DNA of 64,000 nt from Stenotrophomonas maltophilia (GTDB lineage: Bacteria; Pseudomonadota; Gammaproteobacteria; Xanthomonadales; Xanthomonadaceae). The notes under the pieces are model-generated. The model was not told where the DNA came from, made no database searches, and worked only from the letters and a program-made list of their open reading frames with translations. This document shows, piece after piece, positions 26,712 to 34,565 of this stretch (the stretch's first letter is position 1; the number at the start of each line of letters is the position of its first letter). The DNA lies in NCBI GenBank assembly GCA_900113425.1, contig FOZF01000001.1, positions 474,358 through 538,357 of the forward strand. The letters are read 5' to 3'. The position numbers and the translations under genes were made by a program.

Positions 26712-27803
26712 TCATTGCAGCGTGTGGATGCCATAGGTGGTGTCCTCACGCGATGTGGTCTGCGCCTGGGTGCACATGTAGCTGTCCCAGCCCAACCTGG
26801 CGCCGCCGCCGCTGCCGAGTGCGCTGCCCTGCACATCCTCGGCGCGCAGCACCAGCCGCACTTCGTACTCGAGAACGCCGCCGGTCAACAACGACAACCA
26901 CTTGGACAGTGCTTCGGCGGCACTGCCACCCGGCAGGAAGGCGTCGAACTGATCGCGCCGCAGCGGTCCGATGCGCAGTCGCATGCGCAGGTCGCGCTGC
27001 CAGACGCGGTCGCCGGCCAGGGCACTCGCCCCCAGCACTGCATTGGCCTGGCCAAGCCGCGTTGCCTGACCGGCGGGCACCCGGTACCACGCGCCGACAA
27101 ACTGCTCCAGGTGCAACGGCACCTGGAAATAGTCCGTCAGGATGCGCTGCATCAGCATGGCCGATACGGGGCGCTGGCGCACGGCACCGGCGTAATAGGC
27201 CACCGCCTGATCGAAGATCTCGCCCTCGCCCTCGTGCAGGCGATCGCGCAGCTCGCTCATGCCCATGCCAAGCAGCGAGAGCACCAGCGGCAGGAAGCGC
27301 TCACGACGATCCAGTTCGTACTGCAGCGCCAGGCGATGCTTCTTCCACGCCGCGTAATGCAGCGATACGGCGCGTGTGGAGAAGATGTCCAGGAACGCGC
27401 GCGCGGTGCGGTCGCGCTGGTACAACTCGCGCAGCTGCAGGGTCTCGGTGTAATGCAGCGGCAATGCGCCGGCGGTGCCGAGCAGACCCATGAACTGCGG
27501 AGTCAGGTGGACCTCGGCCAGTTCCTCGCCGTGCAGCGCCTGCTCGATGGCCTCGCGCCCCTCCAGCCGCTCGCCCTTCAGCGAGTAGACGTCACCTTCC
27601 GCGGACAGCTCGGTGGCCGGGAAGCCCAGCGACAGCGAGTTGCGGAAACGCACGCGCATCGGCACAGCCTGGCCGGGCTTGACGCCTTGCCGCTGGAACA
27701 CCTGCTCGAGCAACCGCACCGCCTGGAAGAACTGGAAGCGGTGGGGCTCTGTGAGCAGCTGCTGGGCTACGCCAGGATCGATTCGCCGCTGCGCGCTGGG
27801 CAT
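26712..27803 (-). CDS. tssG: T6SS baseplate protein TssG
   Basis: 363 residues of the TssG family, with FQFFQAVRLLEQVF near the start and VRFRNSLSLGFPATEL shortly after, plus the typical LPLHYTETL and FLGVGMSELRDR-like segments in the middle. TssG joins TssE, TssF and TssK in the wedge of the baseplate. The ATG at 27803 lies 37 bp inside the end of tssF and has GGGAGGAG ahead of it, so it is coupled to tssF translation. Confidence 0.95.
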   Translation of the reverse strand: MPSAQRRIDPGVAQQLLTEPHRFQFFQAVRLLEQVFQRQGVKPGQAVPMRVRFRNSLSLGFPATELSAEGDVYSLKGERLEGREAIEQALHGEELAEVHLTPQFMGLLGTAGALPLHYTETLQLRELYQRDRTARAFLDIFSTRAVSLHYAAWKKHRLALQYELDRRERFLPLVLSLLGMGMSELRDRLHEGEGEIFDQAVAYYAGAVRQRPVSAMLMQRILTDYFQVPLHLEQFVGAWYRVPAGQATRLGQANAVLGASALAGDRVWQRDLRMRLRIGPLRRDQFDAFLPGGSAAEALSKWLSLLTGGVLEYEVRLVLRAEDVQGSALGSGGGARLGWDSYMCTQAQTTSREDTTYGIHTLQ

Positions 27804-29602
27804 CGGACGATCTCCTCCCCGCTGTCGCCGGAAACCAGCACCAGACGGGTAAAGCTGTTGGCATGCACGTAAAGTGCGAAGAAGTGGTCCATCACCTGGG
27901 CAAAGGCGGCCACACCGGTACCCACGAAGTGGGCCTCATTGATCGTCAGGCGGATCTCCAGGCCACGCACCACCGAAGCGAACTGGCGACCATGCATCCA
28001 GGTGGTGGTCGGGGTCTGCTGCAGTTCGAGGATGCCGTCGATCTGGCGGGCGGAAACATTGCTGCCGGACAGGTCGTACAGGCGCAGCATCTCCTTCAGC
28101 GCTGGCAGGCCGCTGGCGGTCAGTGACAGCTGGTTCAACGACAGGTGCGAGATCAGGCGCCACTGCGCGTTGCGGCCATGGCGGAAACGCAGCGGCTTGG
28201 TCGGCTTGCGCAGCAGGCTGATCGCCCTGGCCGGGCTGCCGCCCTCGATGTTCAGGTCACCACCGGCCACACCGAAGGCAAGCTGGTTGGGCAGATCGCG
28301 GTTGCTGCAGGTCAGCTCCAGGCTGACCGTGTCGGTCTGCGGAAGTACCGGATTGAATGACAGGTCGACGAAGCTGATCTCCGTCTCGAAACCGGGGCTC
28401 TGCCGTGCGACATCCTCGTCACGACGTGCCACCCAGTACTGACCGGTCCGCTCCGGATCTTCACCGTGATGCAGCGAGTAGAATGGACGGAAGGCCTGGA
28501 TCAGTTCGCCCTGCGGCGTCTGCCGGATGCGGTGCACCGAATCGATCGAGTGCACTTCGTAGGCGAACGCGCGGCGGGCGTCGGCCAGCACCGGATAGTT
28601 GACCGTGCGATGGGTGACGCGGATCGGCTCGCCACTGGTCCTGAACAGGTTGACGATGGGGGTGCAGCCCAGGCGCACGTTGTGCGTGCCCAGCTCCTCC
28701 AGCACCATCGTGTTGCCCCGGTCCTGGCCCTGCGCATGCAGCACCAGGTGAAGCGTGAAACGACGGCTGGCACCGGCGGTCACTGTGGGCAGGTGCAGGT
28801 CGACGAATCCGAACTTCTCCGGATAGGCGAACAGCTCGGTCAACAGCCGGTACGCCGGATGCGAGCGCGCCGGGAAATCGATCAGCGCCTCATCCTCGGC
28901 GAAGCCCACCGGGCTCAGCGGCACCTTTTCCAGGCGTCGCCAGCGGCCATCGCCGTCGGATTCGACGTAGGCCGCCTTCACCCCGAGCATCAGCGCATCA
29001 CGCAGAGCGGCCCGCACCGACGGCTCGCCATCCAGGAACAGGCGAAGCTGATCGGTGCCCAGCTGGCCGAAGCCGAGCTGATCGGACAGCAGCTGGAAGC
29101 CCAGCGAGATCTGGCCGCCGGTGCCCGCCGGCAGCGTCGTGGCCATCGGTGCATCGGCGACACTGCGGTACACGACCTGCTGTACCCCTACCGGTGCCAG
29201 GACCACGTCGTAGGCGGTGCGGAAATCACACGGAACGCCACGCACGGGGCGGCTCTGCAGAGCGGTACCGCGGGGTACGCGTACCGGCGCACTCAGTTTG
29301 GAGGCCACCCCTTCCATGTCGAAGTGGGCGATCGAGCACGACGGGAACGGGCGCAGGTAGTGCGGATAGAGCACATCCAGCAGCGCGTCGGTGAACTCGG
29401 GATAGTCGTCCTCGATGCGCTTGGAAACGCGGGCACTGAGCAGCGCGAACGCTTCGATCAGCCGCTCGACATGCGGGTCCTGGCTGCCCTCCGCGGACAG
29501 TTGCAGGCGGCCGGCAATTTTCGGGTAACGCTCGGCGAACTCGCGTCCGTAACGACGGAGATAGGCCAGTTCGCGCTCGTAATAAGGAAGCAGGTCCTGC
29601 AT
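27767..29602 (-). CDS. tssF: T6SS baseplate protein TssF
   Basis: 611 residues of the TssF family, opening with LLPYYERELAYLRRYGREFA and continuing RYPKIAGRLQLSAEGSQDPH, both hallmarks. DALLDVLYPHYLRPFPSCSI and the NRDLPNQLAFG segment are also present. TssF is the main wedge component beside TssG. Start overlaps the tssE stop by one base (TGATG). Length is normal for the family. Confidence 0.96.
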   Translation of the reverse strand: MQDLLPYYERELAYLRRYGREFAERYPKIAGRLQLSAEGSQDPHVERLIEAFALLSARVSKRIEDDYPEFTDALLDVLYPHYLRPFPSCSIAHFDMEGVASKLSAPVRVPRGTALQSRPVRGVPCDFRTAYDVVLAPVGVQQVVYRSVADAPMATTLPAGTGGQISLGFQLLSDQLGFGQLGTDQLRLFLDGEPSVRAALRDALMLGVKAAYVESDGDGRWRRLEKVPLSPVGFAEDEALIDFPARSHPAYRLLTELFAYPEKFGFVDLHLPTVTAGASRRFTLHLVLHAQGQDRGNTMVLEELGTHNVRLGCTPIVNLFRTSGEPIRVTHRTVNYPVLADARRAFAYEVHSIDSVHRIRQTPQGELIQAFRPFYSLHHGEDPERTGQYWVARRDEDVARQSPGFETEISFVDLSFNPVLPQTDTVSLELTCSNRDLPNQLAFGVAGGDLNIEGGSPARAISLLRKPTKPLRFRHGRNAQWRLISHLSLNQLSLTASGLPALKEMLRLYDLSGSNVSARQIDGILELQQTPTTTWMHGRQFASVVRGLEIRLTINEAHFVGTGVAAFAQVMDHFFALYVHANSFTRLVLVSGDSGEEIVRCPARSGESILA

Positions 29603-30090
29603 CAGGCGGCCTGCGTGCGACGTGCGCGGGTGACCTGGTACTGCAGGGTCGAAGGCTGCAGCATCGCGTCGAAACTGACCGGCTCGCGCGCCGGTTCCAG
29701 ATCCAGCAGCGCATGGATGGTGAAGTGCAGGCCGCCGGCAAACTGATTGCCTGCGTCCAGGTGCACGTTGACGTTGCGCAGCCGGCGCTCGTGGCGCGCC
29801 ACGGCCTGCTCCAGGGAGCGGCAGATGGCAGCGCGATCGTAGGCGTTGGCCAGGCTCATCGCGGAGAAATCGGCCAGCCCGTAAGTCAGCAGAGACTGCC
29901 GGCAGTTGGGGAACTCCTTCATGTCGCCTTCCTGGAACGCGGCGCGCGAATTCAGCAGCCCTTCCAGGTCACGGGCAATGGATTCCTTGTACTGCTCCAA
30001 CGAGACGGACTTGAATACCGGCCCGGCGCCCGGCTGCTTGGGAGCGTCGTCGAACAGTTTTTCCAGCAGGCTGGGTTCGAGTCCCTTCAT
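29602..30090 (-). CDS. tssE: T6SS baseplate protein TssE (gp25-like)
   Basis: 162 residues from MKGLEPSLLEKLFDD; a GTG twelve bases upstream is possible. The gp25-like lysozyme-related domain is recognised by SIARDLEGLLNSRAAF, LLTYGLADFSAMSLA and the ERRLRNVNVHLD strand. TssE sits at the inner rim of the baseplate and nucleates sheath assembly. It is the first baseplate gene after hcp, from which it is separated by 126 bp that hold a strong hairpin. Confidence 0.94.
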   Translation of the reverse strand: MKGLEPSLLEKLFDDAPKQPGAGPVFKSVSLEQYKESIARDLEGLLNSRAAFQEGDMKEFPNCRQSLLTYGLADFSAMSLANAYDRAAICRSLEQAVARHERRLRNVNVHLDAGNQFAGGLHFTIHALLDLEPAREPVSFDAMLQPSTLQYQVTRARRTQAA

Positions 30091-30176
30091 TGGTCGATCC
30101 ACTCAGGTTCGGCATCCGTGCGGGCGGCAGCGGTGCGGCAGAGACAAGGCCGTTCCTGGCCCTGCCCGACGATCAG

Positions 30177-30207
30177 ACTGCGATGGCGCACGAGGCGCCA
30201 TCGCAGT
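30177..30207. repeat. Long perfect hairpin between hcp and tssE
   Basis: A 13-bp perfect stem (ACTGCGATGGCGC with its complement) closes a 5-base loop, beginning 10 bases after the hcp stop. No T run follows on the minus strand, so it may end or protect part of the hcp message and let downstream baseplate genes be read at a lower level. Confidence 0.75.
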
Positions 30208-30216
30208 GACACAACA

Positions 30217-30714
30217 TCACACGGTGTAGTTCGGGATGTTCTTGGTTGCGCTCCACTGCGCCACGGTCTTGCCACCAACGCCGCCTTCCGGCTTCTGCTG
30301 CTGGTAAGTCCACTTGATGGCGCCGAAGCTCAGCTGAACAACTTCCTGCGGCATGCCTTCCTTGTCCACCGTCGTGGTGACGCGGTGGACCAGCACGTTC
30401 AGCAGCTCGACCGTGTAGTAATTGATCGCGTTGCCGTCCTTGTCGGCGCGCATGAACTGGATCTGCGCCTTCGGGAAGGTGGTGCCGTTGGAGGCGGCCT
30501 GGTTCAGGGCCGTGGAGGCGAGGTCGATCGACTTGGTGATTTCGATCGGGGACAGGTTCACGCGGGCAGCGGTGGTGCCGCCGGAGGTCGACGCGGTGGC
30601 CGAACGCGGCTGCAACAGGTCCTGCGAGAACGACTGGATTTCAATCCAGTCCTTGTGCTTGTCGTCGTGCGACTCGCCCTTGATGGTGTCAATCGAGAGG
30701 AAAGCGTGCTGCAT
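30217..30714 (-). CDS. hcp: T6SS tube protein Hcp (TssD)
   Basis: 165 residues of the Hcp family: FLSIDTIKGESHDDKHKDWIEI at the start in part, VNLSPIEITKSIDLAS in the middle and EVVQLSFGAIKWTYQQQ near the end. Hcp forms stacked hexameric rings making the tube that is fired. AGGAG seven bases before the ATG is a strong ribosome site, and the 146 bp upstream hold GC-rich hairpins, in line with separate, high-level expression of this abundant protein. Confidence 0.97.
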   Translation of the reverse strand: MQHAFLSIDTIKGESHDDKHKDWIEIQSFSQDLLQPRSATASTSGGTTAARVNLSPIEITKSIDLASTALNQAASNGTTFPKAQIQFMRADKDGNAINYYTVELLNVLVHRVTTTVDKEGMPQEVVQLSFGAIKWTYQQQKPEGGVGGKTVAQWSATKNIPNYTV

Positions 30715-30755
30715 ATCTGGTCTCCTAAATTCCGTTCTTCCGTGAGATTTGATGT

Positions 30756-30773
30756 GCCAGGAGGGGGCCTGGC
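30756..30773. repeat. Short hairpin in the hcp leader
   Basis: GCCAGG and its complement CCTGGC flank a 6-base G-rich loop, between tssC and hcp. A second hairpin, GGGGAG with its complement, sits at 30820-30835 nearer the tssC stop. Together they give a structured leader before hcp. Confidence 0.5.
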
Positions 30774-30860
30774 GGTTAAGGGGGGCTGCGCCCTCTTGAA
30801 ATAAGCGTCACTGCAATCCGGGGAGCGGACTCCCCTGGACGCTTCAGTTACAGCAAACCG

Positions 30861-32351
30861 TTACGACTTTTTCGCGGACGCCGGCAGTTCGGCGACCAGA
30901 CGCAACGAAACAGACAGCTCATCGAGCTGGAAATGCGGCCTGATGAAGGCCACCGCGCGGTAGACACCAGGCTTGCCCGGCACCTCCGAAACCTGCACAG
31001 ATGCCTCGCGCAACGGGAACTGGGCCTTGGCTTCCTGCGATGCGTTGTCGTCCAGCAGCACGTACTGGGCGATCCACCGGTTCAGGAATTCCTCGACGTT
31101 GCCCGCCGATGCGAAGCTGCCGATCTTCTCGCGCATCATCGCCTTGAGGTAATGGGCAATGCGCGACACCGCGAAAATGTACTGCAGCTGGGCAGACAGG
31201 ATCGCGTTGGCGTTGGCCGAATCGGTGTTGTACTTCTTCGGCTTCTGTGCCGACTGTGCGCCGAAGAACGCGGCGTAGTCGGTGTTCTTGCAGTGCACCA
31301 GCGGCATGAAGCCGAGGTCACTGAGTTCCTTTTCACGACGGTCGGTGATGGCCACTTCCGTCGGGCACTTCAGCGCGACTTCGCCATCATCGGTGCGGAA
31401 GGTATGGGTCGGCAGGTCCTCGACCAGGCCGCCACCTTCCACGCCACGGATCGCCGCGCACCAGCCGAAGTTCTCGAAGGCCTGCGTCAGGCGCGCACCC
31501 ATCGCATAGGCGGTGTTGCACCACAGGAACTTGCTGTGGTCGGCCGCCTCGATCTCCTCGACGAAGTTGAAGCCTTCGACGGTGGTGCCATCCTTCGGGT
31601 TGTACGGCAGACGGCCGAGGAAGCGCGGCATGGTCAGACCGACATAGCGGCTGTCCTCGCTCTCGCGGAACGACTTCCACTTGGCGTACTCGACCGTGTC
31701 GAACACCTTGGCCAGGTCGCGCGGCTTGCCCAGATCGGTGAAGGTTTCCAGGCCGAACATGCCTTCGCTCGCTGCCGAAATGAACGGCGCGTGCGCGGCG
31801 GCAGCCACGTGCGACATCTGCTCGATGAAATACATGTCCTCCGGCTGGCGGCCGAGGAAGTAGTCGCCGATCAGTGCACCGAACGGCGCGCCACCGAAGG
31901 TGCCGAACTCTTCTTCATAGACCTTCTTGAACAGCGCGCTCTGGTCGAAGTCGATGGCCGACTTGAAGTCCTTGACCAGATCCTTCTGCGGCGAATTGAA
32001 GACCTTGATCTTCATGTTCGGGCCGGTGGAGGTCTGCTGGCACAGGTAATGCAGGCCCCGCCAGCTGCCTTCCAGCTTCTGGAACGGTTCGGCATGCATG
32101 ACGGCGCTGAGCTGCTCGGAGATGATCCGGTCGATCTCGGCGATGCGCGCATCAAGGGTGAGATTGAGGTTGTCGGAGACGACCACGGTGCCGTCCAGGA
32201 CTTCCTTCGCCAGCGCGGCGATGATGTCCTTGGCGCGGTCATGCTCGGTCTTCGACTTGGCGACCTTGCTCTTCTCGACGATTTGGTCGAGCAGGCCGAC
32301 GTCTTCGGCAACGGCGGCCTGCGCGGCCAACGGGCTGGCTTCGGCTGACAT
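30861..32351 (-). CDS. tssC: T6SS sheath large subunit TssC
   Basis: 496 residues of the TssC/VipB family: IDRIISEQLSAVMHAEPFQKLEGSWRGLHYL appears in part near residue 75, GDYFLGRQPEDM around residue 165, GLTMPRFLGRLPY around 240 and KAMMREKIGSFASA around 400. It pairs with TssB to build the contractile sheath. AAGGAGG eight bases upstream gives a good ribosome site, and only three bases separate it from the tssB stop. Confidence 0.97.
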   Translation of the reverse strand: MSAEASPLAAQAAVAEDVGLLDQIVEKSKVAKSKTEHDRAKDIIAALAKEVLDGTVVVSDNLNLTLDARIAEIDRIISEQLSAVMHAEPFQKLEGSWRGLHYLCQQTSTGPNMKIKVFNSPQKDLVKDFKSAIDFDQSALFKKVYEEEFGTFGGAPFGALIGDYFLGRQPEDMYFIEQMSHVAAAAHAPFISAASEGMFGLETFTDLGKPRDLAKVFDTVEYAKWKSFRESEDSRYVGLTMPRFLGRLPYNPKDGTTVEGFNFVEEIEAADHSKFLWCNTAYAMGARLTQAFENFGWCAAIRGVEGGGLVEDLPTHTFRTDDGEVALKCPTEVAITDRREKELSDLGFMPLVHCKNTDYAAFFGAQSAQKPKKYNTDSANANAILSAQLQYIFAVSRIAHYLKAMMREKIGSFASAGNVEEFLNRWIAQYVLLDDNASQEAKAQFPLREASVQVSEVPGKPGVYRAVAFIRPHFQLDELSVSLRLVAELPASAKKS

Positions 32352-32354
32352 CGG

Positions 32355-32855
32355 TCAGTCCTCCTTGGTCACGCCGAGCTTCTTCAGCTGCTCGGTGTTG
32401 TTGAGCACATCGGTCAGCAGGTCTTCCAGCTTCTCGTTGCCGGCCAGCTTGTTGCGCAGGTCGGCGAGCTTGGTGCGCGACTCGAGCAGGCGCCGCAGCG
32501 GTTCGATCTGCTGGACCACCGCTTCGGGACGGAAGTCATCGATGGAGTTGAACTTCAGCTCGACGCCGAATTCACCGCCTTCGTCGCTGATCTTGTTCGG
32601 CACGCGATAGACCGCACGCGGGGCGATGCCTTCCATCACTTCGTCGAAGTTGTCCATGTCGACGCTGACGAACTTGCGATCCTTGACCTTGGGCAGCGGC
32701 TGCTCCGGGTTGCCACTGAAATCGCCCATCACGCCGACCACGAACGGCAGTTCCTTCTGCTCGATCGCGTCACCCTTCTCGACATCGTAGGTGAGCTGGA
32801 CGCGCGGCGGACGGATCTTCTGCAGCCGCTTCTGGATGCTTTCCTTCTTGGCCAT
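32355..32855 (-). CDS. tssB: T6SS sheath small subunit TssB
   Basis: 166 residues of the TssB/VipA family: SIQKRLQKIRPPRVQLTYDV at the start and ELPFVVGVMGDFSGNPEQPL soon after are typical, followed by LRRLLESRTKLADLRNKL. It forms the sheath heterodimer with TssC. AGGAG six bases before the ATG. It follows the TPR lipoprotein gene by 30 bp in the same unit. Confidence 0.97.
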   Translation of the reverse strand: MAKKESIQKRLQKIRPPRVQLTYDVEKGDAIEQKELPFVVGVMGDFSGNPEQPLPKVKDRKFVSVDMDNFDEVMEGIAPRAVYRVPNKISDEGGEFGVELKFNSIDDFRPEAVVQQIEPLRRLLESRTKLADLRNKLAGNEKLEDLLTDVLNNTEQLKKLGVTKED

Positions 32856-32885
32856 GTGTGTCTCCTGACTGGGGCCGGGTCCGGA

Positions 32886-33506
32886 TCAGTTGCCGATGTT
32901 CTGGAACGGATCGGAGTTGTTCGAGCGGGCAGCGGGCTTGGCCGGCTGTGCAGCGGGCTGTGCGGCAGCGGCGGGCGCGGCGGCGCGGCCGGCACGGGCG
33001 CGGCTGCGCGGCTTCGGCTTGGGCGCCGGATCGAGAATGGCATCACCCATGGTGTTGCGCAGGGTGGTGGCCAGGGTCTGCGCTTCCTTGCGGGCAGTAT
33101 CGGAAGCCAGCGCGCCGCGCCCCTGCAGGCGGGTCAGCGACTGGTTGGCAATGCGGAAACCGGCAACCGTGATCACGCCATCAGCGACCAGATCGCTGGG
33201 ATCGCGCTGCAGCACTTCCTCGGCAGCCACAATGGCGCGGGCATACTGGCCCTGGTCGAACTGCAGCTGAGCGATGCGCACCCACGGCTCCTTGCGCGTC
33301 GGATCGGCCTTCGCCGCTTCCTCGAATGCGCTGATGGCGGCATCCGCGCCACCGATGGTGACCTGTGCTTCGGCATTGCTCAGCGTCGTTTCGAACGGCA
33401 CGACCTCGGCCTTCTTCGGTGCCGATGAGCAGGCCGCCAGGCCCGACAGCAACATCAGCGCGAACATCGGCCGGTAGACAGCCTTCCCCATTGCCTTCAC
33501 TTCCAT
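32886..33506 (-). CDS. TPR-containing lipoprotein at the head of the tssB operon
   Basis: 206 residues. The ATG at 33506 is preferred since GAGGG lies ahead at good spacing. The signal peptide ends in the lipobox LAAC, giving an acylated periplasmic protein. Two TPR-like helical repeats follow (ADAAISAFEEAAKADPTRKEPWVRIAQ and GQYARAIVAAEEVLQRDPSD, quoted by their core residues), then a Pro/Ala/Arg-rich tail. The gene leads the leftward unit with tssB, tssC, hcp, tssE, tssF, tssG and tssH, so a link to the envelope-spanning complex is likely. The exact role is unknown. Confidence 0.75.
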   Translation of the reverse strand: MEVKAMGKAVYRPMFALMLLSGLAACSSAPKKAEVVPFETTLSNAEAQVTIGGADAAISAFEEAAKADPTRKEPWVRIAQLQFDQGQYARAIVAAEEVLQRDPSDLVADGVITVAGFRIANQSLTRLQGRGALASDTARKEAQTLATTLRNTMGDAILDPAPKPKPRSRARAGRAAAPAAAAQPAAQPAKPAARSNNSDPFQNIGN

Positions 33507-33663
33507 AGTGATCCCTCGTCGAAATTAGTTCCTAAAGGAAGCCGAATCTCCGCCGATACACCGCACGGGATTCCTGCGCCTGTCGGCGGCAGTGTACATT
33601 CGCGAATACGCATCGGTATAGTGAATTTCGTCAAGAATGTGGCGGTTTTGATAGACACGCCCT

Positions 33664-33679
33664 TCACATCTCGATGTGA
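33664..33679. promoter_or_regulatory. Palindrome in the tssB/tssJ divergent region
   Basis: TCACATC and its complement GATGTGA are separated by two bases, in the 238 bp between the divergent TPR-tssB and tssJ units. A 9-base half (CGATGTGAT) recurs at 34452-34460 upstream of tssK. Possible operator for a shared regulator; no promoter could be assigned with confidence here. Confidence 0.45.
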
Positions 33680-33744
33680 TATCCGCGAGCGAAATCCGTT
33701 GCATACGTGACTTTCACCCAGCCCTTCGAGCCGGCCGACTCCAG

Positions 33745-34368
33745 ATGAATGCGCAACTCTCCTCATTCCACCGCGTGATATCCGTCACGATTTTCTCCTT
33801 TGTTGTTTCGGGTTCCCTTGCCGGTTGCGCCAGCGACAGCAAGCTCGGGAAAGCGATGGACAAGACCCTGCAGGCCGTGGGCATCCGCGAGGAAAAGCCG
33901 GAAGCGCCGCCGACCGTCCCATTACGCCTGTACGCCGGCACCAACCTCAATGCCGGCAACGACAAGCGGGCGAGCGCGGCGGTGGTCAAGGTCTACCACC
34001 TGCGCAGCCTGCAACGGTTCGAACAGGCGCCCTTCAACGCATTCCTGGACCAGGCCGGAGAGCAGGCCGCCCTCGGTGCCGACCTGCTGTCGGTCAATGA
34101 GGTGGTGCTGACCCCCGGGGCCCGGCAGGAATTGTCCGAGCAGCTGAGTGAAGGAAGTGCAGTGCTGGGCGTGGTCGCCCTGTTCCGCGCCCCCGCCGAG
34201 AACCGCTGGCGGCTCGCGTTCGACACCAAGGGCAAGACCCTGCCGCAGGACGGAGTGACCATCGGTGTCCACGCCTGTGCCCTGACCAGCGACAGCAAGG
34301 CCCTGCTCACACGACTTTCCGGCGATCCGGGCAGTCTTGCCTCGATCCGCTGTGCAGGCGCGAAATAG
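33745..34368 (+). CDS. tssJ: T6SS outer-membrane lipoprotein TssJ
   Basis: 207 residues from MNAQLSSFHR; longer in-frame starts would put charged residues before the signal peptide. The lipobox LAGC ends the signal. The mature part is a transthyretin-like beta-sandwich, with PLRLYAGTNLNAGNDKRASA and VVKVYHLRSLQRFEQAPF, hallmarks of the TssJ/SciN family. TssJ anchors the TssM periplasmic domain at the outer membrane. The start of the divergent TPR-tssB unit lies 238 bp away. Confidence 0.94.
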   Translation: MNAQLSSFHRVISVTIFSFVVSGSLAGCASDSKLGKAMDKTLQAVGIREEKPEAPPTVPLRLYAGTNLNAGNDKRASAAVVKVYHLRSLQRFEQAPFNAFLDQAGEQAALGADLLSVNEVVLTPGARQELSEQLSEGSAVLGVVALFRAPAENRWRLAFDTKGKTLPQDGVTIGVHACALTSDSKALLTRLSGDPGSLASIRCAGAK

Positions 34369-34384
34369 GACCGCGTCGGAATTC

Positions 34385-34400
34385 TGGCACTCAAATTGCC
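34385..34400 (+). promoter_or_regulatory. Sigma-54 promoter ahead of tssK
   Basis: TGGCACTCAAATTGCC matches the sigma-54 (RpoN) pattern TGGCAC-N5-TTGC, with the invariant GG and GC exactly ten bases apart. It begins 17 bp after the tssJ stop and reads toward tssK-tssL-vgrG. Transcription should begin near 34411, giving a leader of about 155 bases. Sequence match seen directly; use is unproven. Confidence 0.8.
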
Positions 34401-34444
34401 GCGATGCGATAGTATCTCCCGCGCAACGTTTGCCCCGCCGCAAT

Positions 34445-34476
34445 CAATGTGCGATGTGATTCACATTTTCACATTG
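34445..34476. promoter_or_regulatory. Nested palindrome in the predicted tssK leader
   Basis: An outer pair CAATGTG / CACATTG encloses an inner palindrome ATGTG-ATT-CACAT. It lies downstream of the sigma-54 promoter and inside the expected transcript. It could be an operator or an RNA hairpin. The half-site CGATGTGAT is shared with the palindrome near 33670. Confidence 0.55.
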
Positions 34477-34565
34477 CAAGGCAGGGCCTTCGCCGCAGCG
34501 GAACGCGAGGACGGCGGAACCGGCCCCCAGCGGGCAACCTTTCAAGGTATTTCCAAGGATTGAAT

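Noticed and set aside
24111..27872. Plus-strand open frame of about 1250 codons opposite tssH and tssG
   Set aside because: Arg/His/Gln-rich translation without domains, mirror of strongly recognised genes in high-GC DNA.
30742..30759. Sigma-54-like TGGCAC upstream of hcp
   Set aside because: The -12 part reads ATCT instead of TTGC, so an essential element is missing.
33774..33789. CRP/Clp-like site CGTGA-N6-TCACG
   Set aside because: It lies within the tssJ coding sequence at the signal peptide and only resembles the consensus; not enough to call.
34441..34455. Minus-strand sigma-54-like sequence near tssK
   Set aside because: The invariant GG is CG and it would read against tssJ.
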